A stretch of DNA of 64,000 nt from contig NZ_LXHZ01000008.1 of assembly GCF_001888055.1 (NCBI RefSeq), forward strand, positions 36,565 through 100,564, given 5' to 3'. This DNA comes from Rappaport israeli. Its GTDB lineage: Bacteria; Pseudomonadota; Gammaproteobacteria; Cardiobacteriales; Cardiobacteriaceae. The position numbers were made by a program, and so were the translations under genes. The notes below the pieces were generated by a model. It did no database searches. It had not been told where the DNA came from and saw nothing but the letters and a program-made list of their open reading frames with translations. How positions within the stretch are numbered: position 1 is the stretch's first letter; each line of letters opens with the position of its first letter. This document shows positions 9,581 through 19,405 of this stretch, piece after piece.

Positions 9581-10720
9581 CTACCGTTGGGCTATCTTAA
9601 GTTCTATTACCGCGTAAAAACTTCCCCACGCTGCACAAGATGGACAATGCCAAATTAAACGCTGCTGACGAAATCCACACGCCTCACATTGATAAATTGT
9701 CTTTGGCGCGACCATTTGAATAAATGATGCTGGTAAATCCAGCGCATTATCCGCTTCTGCCAAACGATAATTTAAATAATCTGCAAACAATAAGGAATTC
9801 CCTTGTTTTTGCAATCGTTGCTGTAGCAACTCAACGGCTTGCGCCTGAGGCAACACCTTGGCACAAGCTAGTGTTAAACGAACCTTCTGATAGCGCGCCT
9901 CAATTAAACTTAACCACTGAACATACTCATCAAAGCGCCCCAATGCACGATACGACCGCTCAAGCATTGGCAAGGCATCTGGCAGTAAGGTTAAGCGTTG
10001 CTTAGCGATAGATTGCAACACATGAATCGCATTTACATATTGCTCAGTTTGCAAATAATACTCCCCTAAAATCCAATTTGCGCGTGCGCAATCGCGGTCA
10101 TACTGCAACGCCTGATGCAATAACGCCAAACACTCCTCCCTAGCGCTAGAATCCATAATCAACGCCAGTTCACAATAATAATGCGCCACCTTGGCTGACA
10201 AATTACCATGACCGCTCAACTGCCACAGTTGCGCCAACTCAATCGCCGCCTGCCATTGCTGAGTTTTCTCATAAAGGCGCAATAAAATGGGTAATGTCTC
10301 CTGCAAACGGTATTGATGATTCACCAAAACCACCAATAATTCCTGAGCTTGTGCAATCATCCCTGCTTGCTCATAATCCAGCGACAACTCATACTGTACC
10401 GCCTGCTTGAGTACCTCATCTAGCGCCTCATATTTCATTAACTGCTGATGCAAATGCAAAGCGCGATCCAACTCACCGCGTTTACGAAACAATCGTCCCA
10501 GCGTCAATTGATTATCAACCGCTTGTTTATCAACATCTGCAATTGAAATAAATACCTCAACCGCGCGCTCAGTCTCATCATTAAGCAAATGGCTAATGCC
10601 TTCAAAATATGCTGCACGCGATTTATTTTGCCTTAGTTCGCGCGCTTCCTTACGCATACCTAACCACCACCCTGACCACGCCGCAAACGGCAGCAAGACA
10701 ATTAACAGCCACTGTCCCAT
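9581..10720 (-). CDS. lapB: LPS assembly protein B, TPR/rubredoxin regulator of LpxC turnover
   Basis: 379 residues. An N-terminal transmembrane anchor (WLLIVLLPFAAWSGWWLG) is followed by many TPR units and a C-terminal rubredoxin-like metal site, CEACGFRQ...CPSC (about 344-361). LapB (YciM) works with FtsH to control LpxC degradation and so LPS synthesis. The length matches the 389-residue E. coli protein. The start codon directly abuts the lapA stop, which implies co-translation. Confidence 0.95.
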   Translation of the reverse strand: MGQWLLIVLLPFAAWSGWWLGMRKEARELRQNKSRAAYFEGISHLLNDETERAVEVFISIADVDKQAVDNQLTLGRLFRKRGELDRALHLHQQLMKYEALDEVLKQAVQYELSLDYEQAGMIAQAQELLVVLVNHQYRLQETLPILLRLYEKTQQWQAAIELAQLWQLSGHGNLSAKVAHYYCELALIMDSSAREECLALLHQALQYDRDCARANWILGEYYLQTEQYVNAIHVLQSIAKQRLTLLPDALPMLERSYRALGRFDEYVQWLSLIEARYQKVRLTLACAKVLPQAQAVELLQQRLQKQGNSLLFADYLNYRLAEADNALDLPASFIQMVAPKTIYQCEACGFRQQRLIWHCPSCAAWGSFYAVIELKIAQR

Positions 10721-11020
10721 CTAGGATTTTTGCACCTGCTCAAATTGTGCTTGAACAGCAAGCTCCTGCGCCTGACGATGCTCATCAATTAACTGCTTCT
10801 GTAAAGCGCGTGCCTGTGCTTTCCAATACAAACTCTTCACCCCAAATAGCAGTAGTGTTAATAATGCTCCGAATAAAAAACATACAGTCATCACCGCCAC
10901 CAACGGCCATTCAGCAGACGCAAACACATAATCAAATTGCACTTTTGCACTATTAAAAATACCTAATAACGCAAACCAAACCACCAAAACAATCAATAAA
11001 ATCCAATTAATAACTCGCAT
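10721..11020 (-). CDS. lapA: LPS assembly protein A (LapA/YciS, DUF1049)
   Basis: 99 residues with two hydrophobic helices (about 5-23 and 40-60) and a charged coiled-coil C-terminus, including the WPLVAVMTVCFLFGALL segment typical of YciS. It forms an inner-membrane partner for LapB. The lapA-lapB-pyrF order supports the call. The gene starts 24 bases after the dapB stop. Confidence 0.9.
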   Translation of the reverse strand: MRVINWILLIVLVVWFALLGIFNSAKVQFDYVFASAEWPLVAVMTVCFLFGALLTLLLFGVKSLYWKAQARALQKQLIDEHRQAQELAVQAQFEQVQKS

Positions 11021-11044
11021 TATTTAATCCTCAATTAATCTAAG

Positions 11045-11854
11045 TTATAACTCGCTAGAAGTCCCAAACCCTAATACATCCGCCATCGTATACAATCCAG
11101 ACGAACGACCTTTTAACCATCGCGCTGCTTTAATCGCGCCTTCTGCAAAAATACGTCTATCAGTTGCGCGATGCGTAAACTCTAAACGCTCAGCTTGTTT
11201 AGCAAAATAAACCGTATGCTCCCCAACAATATCACCGCCTCGCACCACTGAAAAACCAATAGATTCAGGTTTGCGCTTTTGTGTATAAGGATAAAGCTTG
11301 CGTTCATTGAAAACACTTTCTTGCGCCTTAGCAATCGTCTCACCCAACCGCAACGCCGTACCAGAAGGCGCATCCATTTTATCGCGATGGTGCGCCTCAA
11401 AAATATCCACATCCCAAATCTCTTTTGGCAACACCTTTGCCACCTGTTGCACAATCTCTAGCAACACATTAACCCCCAAACTTGTATTAGCCGCTAAAAT
11501 AATGGGGATTGACTGCGCCGCCTGCTCAATCCATTTACGCCCTTCAGCGCTAAATCCAGTTGTCCCAATCAACAACGGTTTATTTAATTTTTGACAAATC
11601 GGCAGCAAAGCCAACACCGCCTCAGGACGTGTAAAATCAACTACCACATCACTTTGACTGACAAAATACTCAATATTAGCGGTGGGCTTTAATGTTTTTT
11701 GTGGCAAATCACTGACCTCTCCCAACGCCTTATCTACCCACGCATGCCCACTACGCACCGACGCAGCTCCTAACTGACAATCTTCATAATGCACCAACTC
11801 GTGTGCAATCGCCCGTCCCATTTTTCCATTAATACCATGAATCCCAATTTTCAT
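11045..11854 (-). CDS. dapB: 4-hydroxy-tetrahydrodipicolinate reductase
   Basis: 269 residues, the usual length. It catalyses the NAD(P)H-dependent reductase step of diaminopimelate and lysine synthesis. The Rossmann start IGIHGINGKMGRAI, the IGTTGFS loop, the active-site EAHHRDKMDAPSGTA with its His pair and Lys, and the C-terminal FAEGAIKAARWL are all visible. It faces away from the Smr gene, with 67 bases between the two starts. Confidence 0.96.
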   Translation of the reverse strand: MKIGIHGINGKMGRAIAHELVHYEDCQLGAASVRSGHAWVDKALGEVSDLPQKTLKPTANIEYFVSQSDVVVDFTRPEAVLALLPICQKLNKPLLIGTTGFSAEGRKWIEQAAQSIPIILAANTSLGVNVLLEIVQQVAKVLPKEIWDVDIFEAHHRDKMDAPSGTALRLGETIAKAQESVFNERKLYPYTQKRKPESIGFSVVRGGDIVGEHTVYFAKQAERLEFTHRATDRRIFAEGAIKAARWLKGRSSGLYTMADVLGFGTSSEL

Positions 11855-11921
11855 CGGTTTCTCCCTCTATAGATAAGCAGTGTATGATAAAGCACCTTTT
11901 TTGAACATCAAGTGATTGTAC

Positions 11922-12452
11922 ATGAATGAAGACCAACCCCTAAGCTTTGCAGAACTCATCGGCAAAGTCGAACGCATCACCCAAAAGCCTCAACATCACT
12001 ATAAGGATGCGCTTAAATCTAAACAGCTTCTAAAAACTGCATTTAACAATCGACAACAACGCCATATTCAAGCCCAACACACGCGCCAATTTCAGCGACC
12101 CATTGCCTCACATACATTATCGCTTAATCTTGATAATCTCCCAGCACCACAATTTAATGCCTTAAAAAACAAACATCTCAACCCTCATCAAATTATTGAT
12201 TTGCACGGTATATTTGTTAATGATGCCTTGCGTCTTTTAAATGACAAACTCAGCGAGCGAAAAAATCATCGTCTGCAATACTGGCTTATTATTCACGGCA
12301 AAGGCAATCGCTCACCTAGCTATGACAAAGCCCCCTTAAAAAACGCTGTTTTAGATTTATTGTTACACCACCCCGCAGTTGGCGCTATCCATTCCATAAC
12401 CGATAGCGACAACCGAAGCGGTGGTGTAATGATTATCGTGCATAGAAAATAA
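11922..12452 (+). CDS. Smr-domain protein (SmrA/SmrB-like)
   Basis: About 176 residues. The C-terminal Smr domain (about 85-176) carries the DLHG motif (IIDLHGIFVNDALRLL), the HGKG loop (LIIHGKGNRSP) and the final GGVMIIVHRK. Smr domains act on nucleic acid, and SmrB cleaves mRNA at collided ribosomes. The N-terminal 80 residues are charged and lack a MutS2 fusion. ATG 11922 is preferred, and a TTG six bases upstream is the alternative. No strong Shine-Dalgarno is visible. It converges on pgk with no gap. Confidence 0.85.
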   Translation: MNEDQPLSFAELIGKVERITQKPQHHYKDALKSKQLLKTAFNNRQQRHIQAQHTRQFQRPIASHTLSLNLDNLPAPQFNALKNKHLNPHQIIDLHGIFVNDALRLLNDKLSERKNHRLQYWLIIHGKGNRSPSYDKAPLKNAVLDLLLHHPAVGAIHSITDSDNRSGGVMIIVHRK

Positions 12453-13616
12453 TCAATCTTCTAATACTGCAAGTCCAGGTAATGTCTTTCCTTCAATATA
12501 TTCCAACATTGAACCACCACCAGTAGAAACATAATCAACCTTATCCTCAATATTAAATTGATTAATTGCTGCGATAGTATCGCCCCCCCCAGCAAAACTA
12601 AACCCTTCAGACTCTGCAATGGCTTGCGCTAATCGCTGAGTTCCTTGAGAGAACGGCTTCATTTCAAATACCCCCACTGGACCATTCCAAATAATGGTTT
12701 GCATTTCACTAATTACGCGGGCAAATAATTCTGCTGTTTGTGGGCCAACATCTAAAATCATTTCATTTTCTGCCACATCTTCAATAGACTTAGTCGCTGT
12801 TTTAGCATTTTCAGAAAACTCATCAGCCACGACAACATCCATGGGCAAAACCACATTCACGCCTTTTTCTTTTGCTAATGCCAGCATCTCGCGCGCTTCA
12901 TTTAACAAATCAGGCTCATAAAGCGAACTACCAACGTTATATCCTTTAGCGGCCATAAATGTATTAGCAATCCCACCACCCGGAATTAGCGTATCCACTT
13001 TATCGATAAATGCTTTTAACACTAATAACTTAGAAGAAACCTTTGCCCCACCAACAATCGCCAACATCGGGCGTTTAGGATTAAGCAAAATAGATTTTAA
13101 TGTTTCAACTTCTTTGGCAACCAAAGGACCAGCGCAAGCAATTTCAACATATTCTGCCACACCATGCGTTGAAGCTTGTGCACGGTGAACCACCCCAAAA
13201 CCATCACTTACAAAAACATCTGCCAACTGTGCATATTGTTTTGCCAAGCCCGCATCATTTTTCTTTTCACCTTTATTAAAGCGCACGTTTTCCAACAACA
13301 CGACCTGACCAGATTGCACTTGCGGCGCATTATCCAAATAATCTTTAACCAGCTTAACCTCTTGTGCTAACGCCTCACTCAAATAAGATGCGACAGGCGC
13401 TAAAGAAAAGCTCTCATCATACTCCCCTTCAACTGGACGCCCTAAATGCGCCATAATCATCACTGCGCCACCTTTTTCTAATGCCATTTTAATTGTGGGT
13501 AATGCCGCTTGAATCCGTGCATCGGAGGTAATCTTGCCCTCTTTAATCGGCACATTTAAATCCAAGCGCATTAATACTTTTTTATCTTTTACGTCAATAT
13601 CTTGCAAACTACGCAT
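12453..13616 (-). CDS. pgk: Phosphoglycerate kinase
   Basis: 387 residues from the inner ATG at 13616, which has GGGAG about seven bases upstream. Starting farther up at 13664 would add residues read through a terminator hairpin. It transfers phosphate from 1,3-bisphosphoglycerate to ADP. Visible motifs are RLDLNVPI, MAHLGRP, LLENVRFNKGEKKND, VGGAKVSSKL and the C-terminal GGGDT/STGGGSMLEYIEGKTLPG. It is the last gene of the tkt-gapA-pgk cluster. Confidence 0.96.
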   Translation of the reverse strand: MRSLQDIDVKDKKVLMRLDLNVPIKEGKITSDARIQAALPTIKMALEKGGAVMIMAHLGRPVEGEYDESFSLAPVASYLSEALAQEVKLVKDYLDNAPQVQSGQVVLLENVRFNKGEKKNDAGLAKQYAQLADVFVSDGFGVVHRAQASTHGVAEYVEIACAGPLVAKEVETLKSILLNPKRPMLAIVGGAKVSSKLLVLKAFIDKVDTLIPGGGIANTFMAAKGYNVGSSLYEPDLLNEAREMLALAKEKGVNVVLPMDVVVADEFSENAKTATKSIEDVAENEMILDVGPQTAELFARVISEMQTIIWNGPVGVFEMKPFSQGTQRLAQAIAESEGFSFAGGGDTIAAINQFNIEDKVDYVSTGGGSMLEYIEGKTLPGLAVLED

Positions 13617-13630
13617 TCTCTTTCTCCCAT

Positions 13631-13660
13631 AAAAAAACGCTGGTGAACCAGCGTTTTTTA
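13631..13660. terminator. Hairpin terminator or attenuator between gapA and pgk
   Basis: A perfect 8-bp stem (AACGCTGG/CCAGCGTT, 13636-13643 and 13648-13655) with a TGAA loop, flanked by A7 and T6. On the minus strand it lies just after gapA and before the pgk start, so it should reduce read-through from tkt-gapA into pgk. Confidence 0.8.
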
Positions 13661-13670
13661 TCATTTAAGC

Positions 13671-14690
13671 TTAAACCTTCATCATTGAGATGGCAACATC
13701 AACCATGCGGTTTGAGAAACCCCATTCATTGTCATACCAAGACAATACTTTAACCAAACGCTCACCAAGTACACGCGTTTCAAGCGAATCTACCGTAGAA
13801 GAGGCAGCGTTATGATTGTAATCAACTGAAACCAAAGGCTCATCAGAATAATCCAAGATTTTAGCCAAATTATCATCACCAGCAGCTGCTTTTTTCAATA
13901 CACGGTTTACTTCGTCTTTAGTAACATCTTTGCTGGCAGTAAAGGTTAAGTCTACAATTGAGACATTATTAGTAGGCACGCGAATTGCCATACCATCTAA
14001 ACGACCATTTAACTCAGGTAATACTAGTCCAACCGCTTTTGCAGCGCCAGTCTTAGTTGGAATCATTGAAACAGCAGCAGCGCGCGCACGACGCAAATCA
14101 CTATGCGGAGTATCTAAAATGCGCTGATCATTGGTGTATGCATGAATAGTTGTTACCAAACCTGTTTCGATACCAATTTTCTCATGCAATACTTTAGCAA
14201 TTGGCGCTAAACAGTTGGTTGTGCAAGATGCATTAGACACGACTTCATGCTCAGCTTTTAATGTATCTTCGTTTACGCCAAACACAATTGTCGCATCCAC
14301 ATCATTTGCACCAGGTGCTGAAAGCAATACTTTCTTTGCGCCTCCTTTTTCAATATGCGGATAAGCTTTTGCTTTACTATTGAATACACCACTGCACTCC
14401 AATACCAAGTCCACACCCAAATCTTTCCAAGGAATATCTGCTGGGTTAGCATGATAAAGTGATTGAATGGTATGACCATCAATAGTCAATGTACTCTCTG
14501 TCTCGCTCACATCAAATTTAAATATGCCATGTGTTGAATCATATTTTAATAAGTGCGCGCGTGTTCCTTCATCTTTAAGACCATTGATTGCAACAACTTC
14601 CACTTCGTTTTGTAAACCGCGCTCATAAATGGCACGCAAAACGCAACGTCCAATACGTCCAAAGCCGTTAATACCTACTTTAATTGTCAT
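13671..14690 (-). CDS. gapA: Glyceraldehyde-3-phosphate dehydrogenase
   Basis: 339 residues. It oxidises G3P to 1,3-bisphosphoglycerate with NAD. The Rossmann start [14 protein letters not shown], the active site [17 protein letters not shown] and the C-terminal [15 protein letters not shown] are present. Spacing to tkt is eight bases, with a good Shine-Dalgarno (ggagaag), so the two are co-transcribed. The tkt-gapA-pgk order is common in proteobacteria. Confidence 0.97.
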   Translation of the reverse strand: MTIKVGINGFGRIGRCVLRAIYERGLQNEVEVVAINGLKDEGTRAHLLKYDSTHGIFKFDVSETESTLTIDGHTIQSLYHANPADIPWKDLGVDLVLECSGVFNSKAKAYPHIEKGGAKKVLLSAPGANDVDATIVFGVNEDTLKAEHEVVSNASCTTNCLAPIAKVLHEKIGIETGLVTTIHAYTNDQRILDTPHSDLRRARAAAVSMIPTKTGAAKAVGLVLPELNGRLDGMAIRVPTNNVSIVDLTFTASKDVTKDEVNRVLKKAAAGDDNLAKILDYSDEPLVSVDYNHNAASSTVDSLETRVLGERLVKVLSWYDNEWGFSNRMVDVAISMMKV

Positions 14691-14698
14691 AACTTCTC

Positions 14699-16689
14699 CT
14701 ATCGATTTAACAAACTACGAACCTTATCTAAAACATTTTCAAGCGTTAGCCCAAAATGTTTGAATAAATCTCCAGCAGGGGCAGAAGCGCCAAAAGTATT
14801 GATCCCCAATACTGATCCTTTTGCACCTACTATCTTATACCAATAATCTTCAACGCCCGCCTCAACAGCTAATGTTGGTAAGTTTTCACCCAGCACAGCC
14901 TGACGATACGAGAGCTCTTGCTCTAAGAAAATTTCCACACACGGCATTGAAACCACACGCGCTTTAATCTCTTCTTTGCTCAACTGTTCTGCCGCCTGCA
15001 TAACCAGCTCCACCTCAGAACCAGTGGCGATTAAAACCACATCAGGATTCTCTTGTGCCTGCAATACATATCCGCCACGCGCAATATTTTCACGAGTCTT
15101 TGCATCACGTGTATATGCTGGCAATCCCTGACGCGACAACGCCAATGCTGTTGGCGTACTATCGTTTAAAGAAGCATGCCAAGCGACTAATGTTTCACTG
15201 GTATCACAAGGTCTCCACACATTTAAATTAGGAATTAAACGTAACGAAGCGATCTGTTCAATAGGTTGGTGCGTTGGCCCATCTTCTCCCAGACCAATTG
15301 AATCATGCGTTAACACATACACCACAGGCAATTTCATCAATGCAGATAAGCGCATTGCATTGCGCATATAATCTGAAAACACTAAAAATGTTCCGCCGTA
15401 TGGACGAATGCCACCGTGCAAATACATTGCATTCATAATCGCTGCCATAGCAAATTCACGCACGCCATAATGAATATAATTACCAACAAAATCATGAGGT
15501 TTAATCGCTTGACTGCCTTTGTGGTTAGTATTATTTGAACCAGTTAAATCAGCAGAGCCCCCAACAAATTCAGGCAAATAAGGCGCTAAAATGTCTAGTG
15601 CCTGCTGTGAGGCTTTACGAGTAGCCATTTTTTCAGCTTCCTCATTTAACTGCTCTAGCGCTTTTTCCACCACCGCATCCAACTCTGTTGGTAATGTCCC
15701 AGACATCACACGCCGATAAAGTTTTGCTTGCTCAGGATAACGAGTTTCATATTCACTCCAAATACTATCCCATTCATCTTGAGCCAAACTGCCCTTTTCT
15801 GACAAATCTGCAACCTTATAGACCTCATCAGGAATCGCAAAAGGCTCATCTGGCAAATCAAATGCTTGTTTAAATGCGCTAATTTCCTTAGCGCCTAGTG
15901 GTGAGCCATGGCTTTTTTCACTCCCAGCCAAATTAGGAGCACCATAACCAATTATAGTTTTGCAAATAATTAACGTGGGCTGTTTTTGATTATTTTTTGC
16001 CACGGTAATTGCTTCATCGATTGCTTGCTCATCATGCCATCAACGCCATCAATCACCTGCCAGCCATATGCTTCAAAACGTTTTGCTACATTTTCGCTAT
16101 ACCAAGGCTCAATCTCACCATCAATAGAAATATTATTGCTATCATAAATAGCAATAAGCTTTCCTAAGCCCAAAGTTCCAGCAAAAGAGCAAGCTTCATG
16201 AGAAACCCCTTCCATCAAACAACCATCGCCTAAAAAGCAATAAGTGTAATGGTCGACCAAGGTCAGATTCTCTTTATTAAAACGTGCTGCCAAATGCGCT
16301 TCAGCCAAAGCAAAGCCAACCGCATTAGCAATTCCTTGTCCCAAAGGACCAGTAGTTGTTTCCACGCCTGGTGTTTCATCTACCTCGGGGTGCCCAGGAG
16401 TTTTAGAATGCAACTGACGAAAAGCCTTAATATCTTCAAGAGTTACATCAAAACCAGTCAAATGCAACAATGCATACTGCAACATCGACCCATGCCCGTT
16501 AGAAAGCACAAAACGGTCACGATTATGCCATTTGGGGTCAGCAGGATTTACACGCAGATGCTTTCGCCATAAAACAGTTGCAATATCCGCCATCCCCATT
16601 GGGGCGCCAGGATGACCTGAGCTGGCTTTTTCAACCGCATCCATTGCTAAAACTCTAATTGCATTTGCCATTAACTTATGCTTTGTCAT
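14699..16689 (-). CDS. tkt: Transketolase, with a one-base frameshift
   Basis: 663 residues after correction, the normal length. This ThDP enzyme moves two-carbon units in the pentose phosphate pathway. The N-terminal half has [15 protein letters not shown] and GDGCLMEG, the ThDP-binding GDG motif. The C-terminal half has [14 protein letters not shown] and [17 protein letters not shown]. The frame breaks near 16035. Restoring one C in coding GGCAT (expected GGCCAT) turns GMMSKQ into [11 protein letters not shown], the family sequence. Sequencing error is the likeliest cause. Confidence 0.93.
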
Positions 16690-16705
16690 AAATCTTCCTT
16701 ATTAA

Positions 16706-18835
16706 TTAAGCTGCTTCTTGTAACTGCTCGTGGATTAGCCATTGAATATAATCTTGCATCACATTTAAAGCTTCAAACAAATCGATATCAGGCACAAAAT
16801 CGATTTTATCCGCTTCATCTTCAACAAATTCATTACTCTTTTTAACTTGTTCTAAGACTTTTTCATCAGATGCTAATTTAGGTAATGCTTGTTGCTGACT
16901 TTCATTATAAGCATCTTGAAAATCTTTCCACTGTTTAAATTGTGCCTCACGCTCTTTAAAATTTAAAGACCAAGTTTGCTGTTCATTACGCTCAGCCACT
17001 TTATTCATATAATCACTATAACGCAATAAAGCTGGTAGTGTATCCATTCGCTGTTTATGTTGGTCTCTTAAATAGGTTAGCAATGGCTCTTTTACTCTAC
17101 CATCTTTAATAAATTTCTCTGCTGCAATACTTTTCCATGGCAAGGCATACTCCTCCGCCATTTCGCCTACTTTATCAATTCCTAATCCTTCAGGCAAAGT
17201 AATATCTGCCTGCACACCTTTTTTCTGTGTACTATCACCATTGACGCGGTGAAACATCGCAATGGTATGTTTAACATACCCAAGTGGTGCAACGTCTTTA
17301 GAAACAAAGCGGTTTAAATCTGTCATAGTTTGAACAGTACCTTTCCCATAACTATTCCTGCCTATGATGATTCCGCGCTGATAATCCTGAATCGCAGCAG
17401 CAAAAATCTCTGAGGCAGAGGCTGAGTAATGGTTAATCATAACTGCCAAAGGGCCATCATAAACCATCCCCGCCTCATCATCTAATTCAGCGCGTGCTTT
17501 TTTATTGGGTTGCGCGATAGAAACCACAGGACCTTTGTCAATAAACAATCCAACCGTTTTAACTGCTTCATACAAAGACCCTCCGCCATTATTACGCAAA
17601 TCCAAAACAATCCCTTGAACTTTTTGCGCCTGCAATTCCTGCACCAATTTTTTCACATCTTCGCTTGTGCTACGAAAATCACTTTTACCACTTCGCGCAC
17701 CATTAAAATCCATATAAAAAGAAGGCAACTTAATCACTCCAATTTTATGCCCATCTATCTGTTCTACGTAAGCATGTGCTGCCTGCTCTTCAAGTGCGAC
17801 AGTATCACGTTGGATTACCACCTCATGCACGCCCTTAGCAGCGTTTGCAGGCTCAACCAAAAGTCGCACCAACGACCCCTTCTTGCCACGAATCAGCTCA
17901 ATAGCCTCATCTGTTCGCCAGCCCACAACATCCACCATCTCCCCATCTGTTCCCTGTGCCACACCTATAATTTGGTCTTTAATAAATAATTTTCCAGTTT
18001 TAGCTGCAGGACCGCCAGTAATCACTTCTCGCACGGTAATTTTGTCATCTTTCAAACCTAACACCGCGCCAATTCCTTCTAAGGACAAGCGCATATTAAT
18101 ATCAAAATTTTCACTCATTTTAGGGGACAAATATCCCGTATGTGGATCAAAACGACTTGCCATTACATTCATATAAGAATCAAAAACATCACTGACTTTA
18201 GATTTATCTAACTGCTTCTGAGTGCTTTTATAGCGCTTACTTAAAGTCTCAATTGCTTTTTCAGTCGAGCGCCCCGCCAGTTTCAAATGAATAATTTGGT
18301 CTAATAAGCGCTTTTCTTGCTGTGCTTTCGCTGCTTGCTCATCTGCTAACCATGGGAGCATTTTGCGTGTTTTTTCGTCAGGATAAGTAACGCTTTCAGA
18401 AGAACCAAAATCAAAAGGCTGATTTAATCGTGCGAGCGTCCAATCATTGAGCGCACGCGACCTTTGCTGATAACGCCTAAAAATATCTATCGGCAAACTC
18501 AAATCATCCTGCGCATCCCTCCCCTCATTTTGCGCCAACCGATTTGCGAACTCTTCAACATCACTTTGTAAAAAATACAAATGGCTTGGGTCAAGCGCAT
18601 TTAAAAAATCATCTTGTATTTCTTGAGCCATCTCTTTTGTTGATAAACGGCGATAATGATGATTTTCCAATAAATTTTTTGCAAGACGATATGCGCGTTT
18701 TTGCGTTGATGAAATTGTATACTCTGCAGGGAGCGCCTCTTTATTTTGAAAAAATTTTTTATTATCAATATCCTGAGAAAATCCAACAATTGACCAACTC
18801 ATTAAAAGTATCGCTGCCGTTCGTTTTAACATCAT
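16706..18835 (-). CDS. prc: Carboxy-terminal processing protease Prc/Tsp
   Basis: About 709 residues from ATG 18835. A signal peptide (MMLKRTAAILLMSWSIVGFSQ) is visible there, while the longer open frame upstream adds a non-signal leader. It is a periplasmic S41 serine protease acting on C-terminal tails, and in E. coli it processes PBP3 and cleaves MepS. A PDZ domain lies around residues 230-330. The Ser/Lys dyad lies in HYSASASEIFAAA and RNSYGKGTVQ. A Prc-type C-terminal domain follows. It ends 16 bases before tkt begins. Confidence 0.93.
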   Translation of the reverse strand: MMLKRTAAILLMSWSIVGFSQDIDNKKFFQNKEALPAEYTISSTQKRAYRLAKNLLENHHYRRLSTKEMAQEIQDDFLNALDPSHLYFLQSDVEEFANRLAQNEGRDAQDDLSLPIDIFRRYQQRSRALNDWTLARLNQPFDFGSSESVTYPDEKTRKMLPWLADEQAAKAQQEKRLLDQIIHLKLAGRSTEKAIETLSKRYKSTQKQLDKSKVSDVFDSYMNVMASRFDPHTGYLSPKMSENFDINMRLSLEGIGAVLGLKDDKITVREVITGGPAAKTGKLFIKDQIIGVAQGTDGEMVDVVGWRTDEAIELIRGKKGSLVRLLVEPANAAKGVHEVVIQRDTVALEEQAAHAYVEQIDGHKIGVIKLPSFYMDFNGARSGKSDFRSTSEDVKKLVQELQAQKVQGIVLDLRNNGGGSLYEAVKTVGLFIDKGPVVSIAQPNKKARAELDDEAGMVYDGPLAVMINHYSASASEIFAAAIQDYQRGIIIGRNSYGKGTVQTMTDLNRFVSKDVAPLGYVKHTIAMFHRVNGDSTQKKGVQADITLPEGLGIDKVGEMAEEYALPWKSIAAEKFIKDGRVKEPLLTYLRDQHKQRMDTLPALLRYSDYMNKVAERNEQQTWSLNFKEREAQFKQWKDFQDAYNESQQQALPKLASDEKVLEQVKKSNEFVEDEADKIDFVPDIDLFEALNVMQDYIQWLIHEQLQEAA

Positions 18836-18912
18836 ATTATCTCGCAAAAATAACTCGCCTAGTGTAGCACCAAACTCACTCAAGCATCTAAATCGTCGCC
18901 ACACGGTAATCT

Positions 18913-19292
18913 TCAATTGCGCCCTATTTTTACCGCTTGTATAGCCAACACCGCCCACCCCAGTAAAAACACACCCCTCCGATAGGCACTAAAATATTTA
19001 GCGCCAAAGCATAAATCGCCATTAAATAAAGCGCTCCACAAAAAAACACCATTCCCAGCACAAACAAAGAAACCATCAACCAGTGCCAAACATCTATTTC
19101 CTGCAAACTCAAAAACAACAGCACCAAAGTATGGACCACGTGATAACGTTGTGCTTTTTCTAAATAGCGCGTAAAAGGTTCTGCCAGCGCCTCATGTCCA
19201 GTCGCCGCACCGAACGCCACCCAAAGAAACCCACTTACTGCCGCTAAAAATAACACTCTAGCATTTATCTTAAATCTCACAATCTCTCTCAT
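18913..19292 (-). CDS. DUF423 small inner-membrane protein (YgdD-like), with a one-base frameshift
   Basis: 126 residues after correction. It has four hydrophobic segments with the DUF423 pattern: a GAATGHEAL loop in place of the usual GAFGAH, YHVVHTLVLLFLSL, FFCGALYLMA and PIGGVCF. The frame breaks at an A5 run (18965-18969). One more base restores LLGWAVLAIQAVKIGRN and a stop at 18913. Function unknown. It diverges from ftsY. Confidence 0.8.
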
Positions 19293-19321
19293 CCGACCCT
19301 TCCTATGTAAATAAATAACCG

Positions 19322-19350
19322 TTTACATTGCTAGCCAATAATTTTAATAT
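19322..19350 (+). promoter_or_regulatory. Candidate sigma-70 promoter for ftsY-rpoH
   Basis: A -35 element TTTACA (19322-19327) and a -10 element TAATAT (19345-19350) are 17 bases apart, which would give a 5' leader of about 50 bases. The -35 lies in an inverted repeat, ATGTAAA/TTTACAT (19305-19311 and 19322-19328). Inferred from sequence only. Confidence 0.4.
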
Positions 19351-19405
19351 TACGCGCTCATTATCGGCAACCATCGCCACAATCCCCATCTTCAACGGAG
19401 CTCTC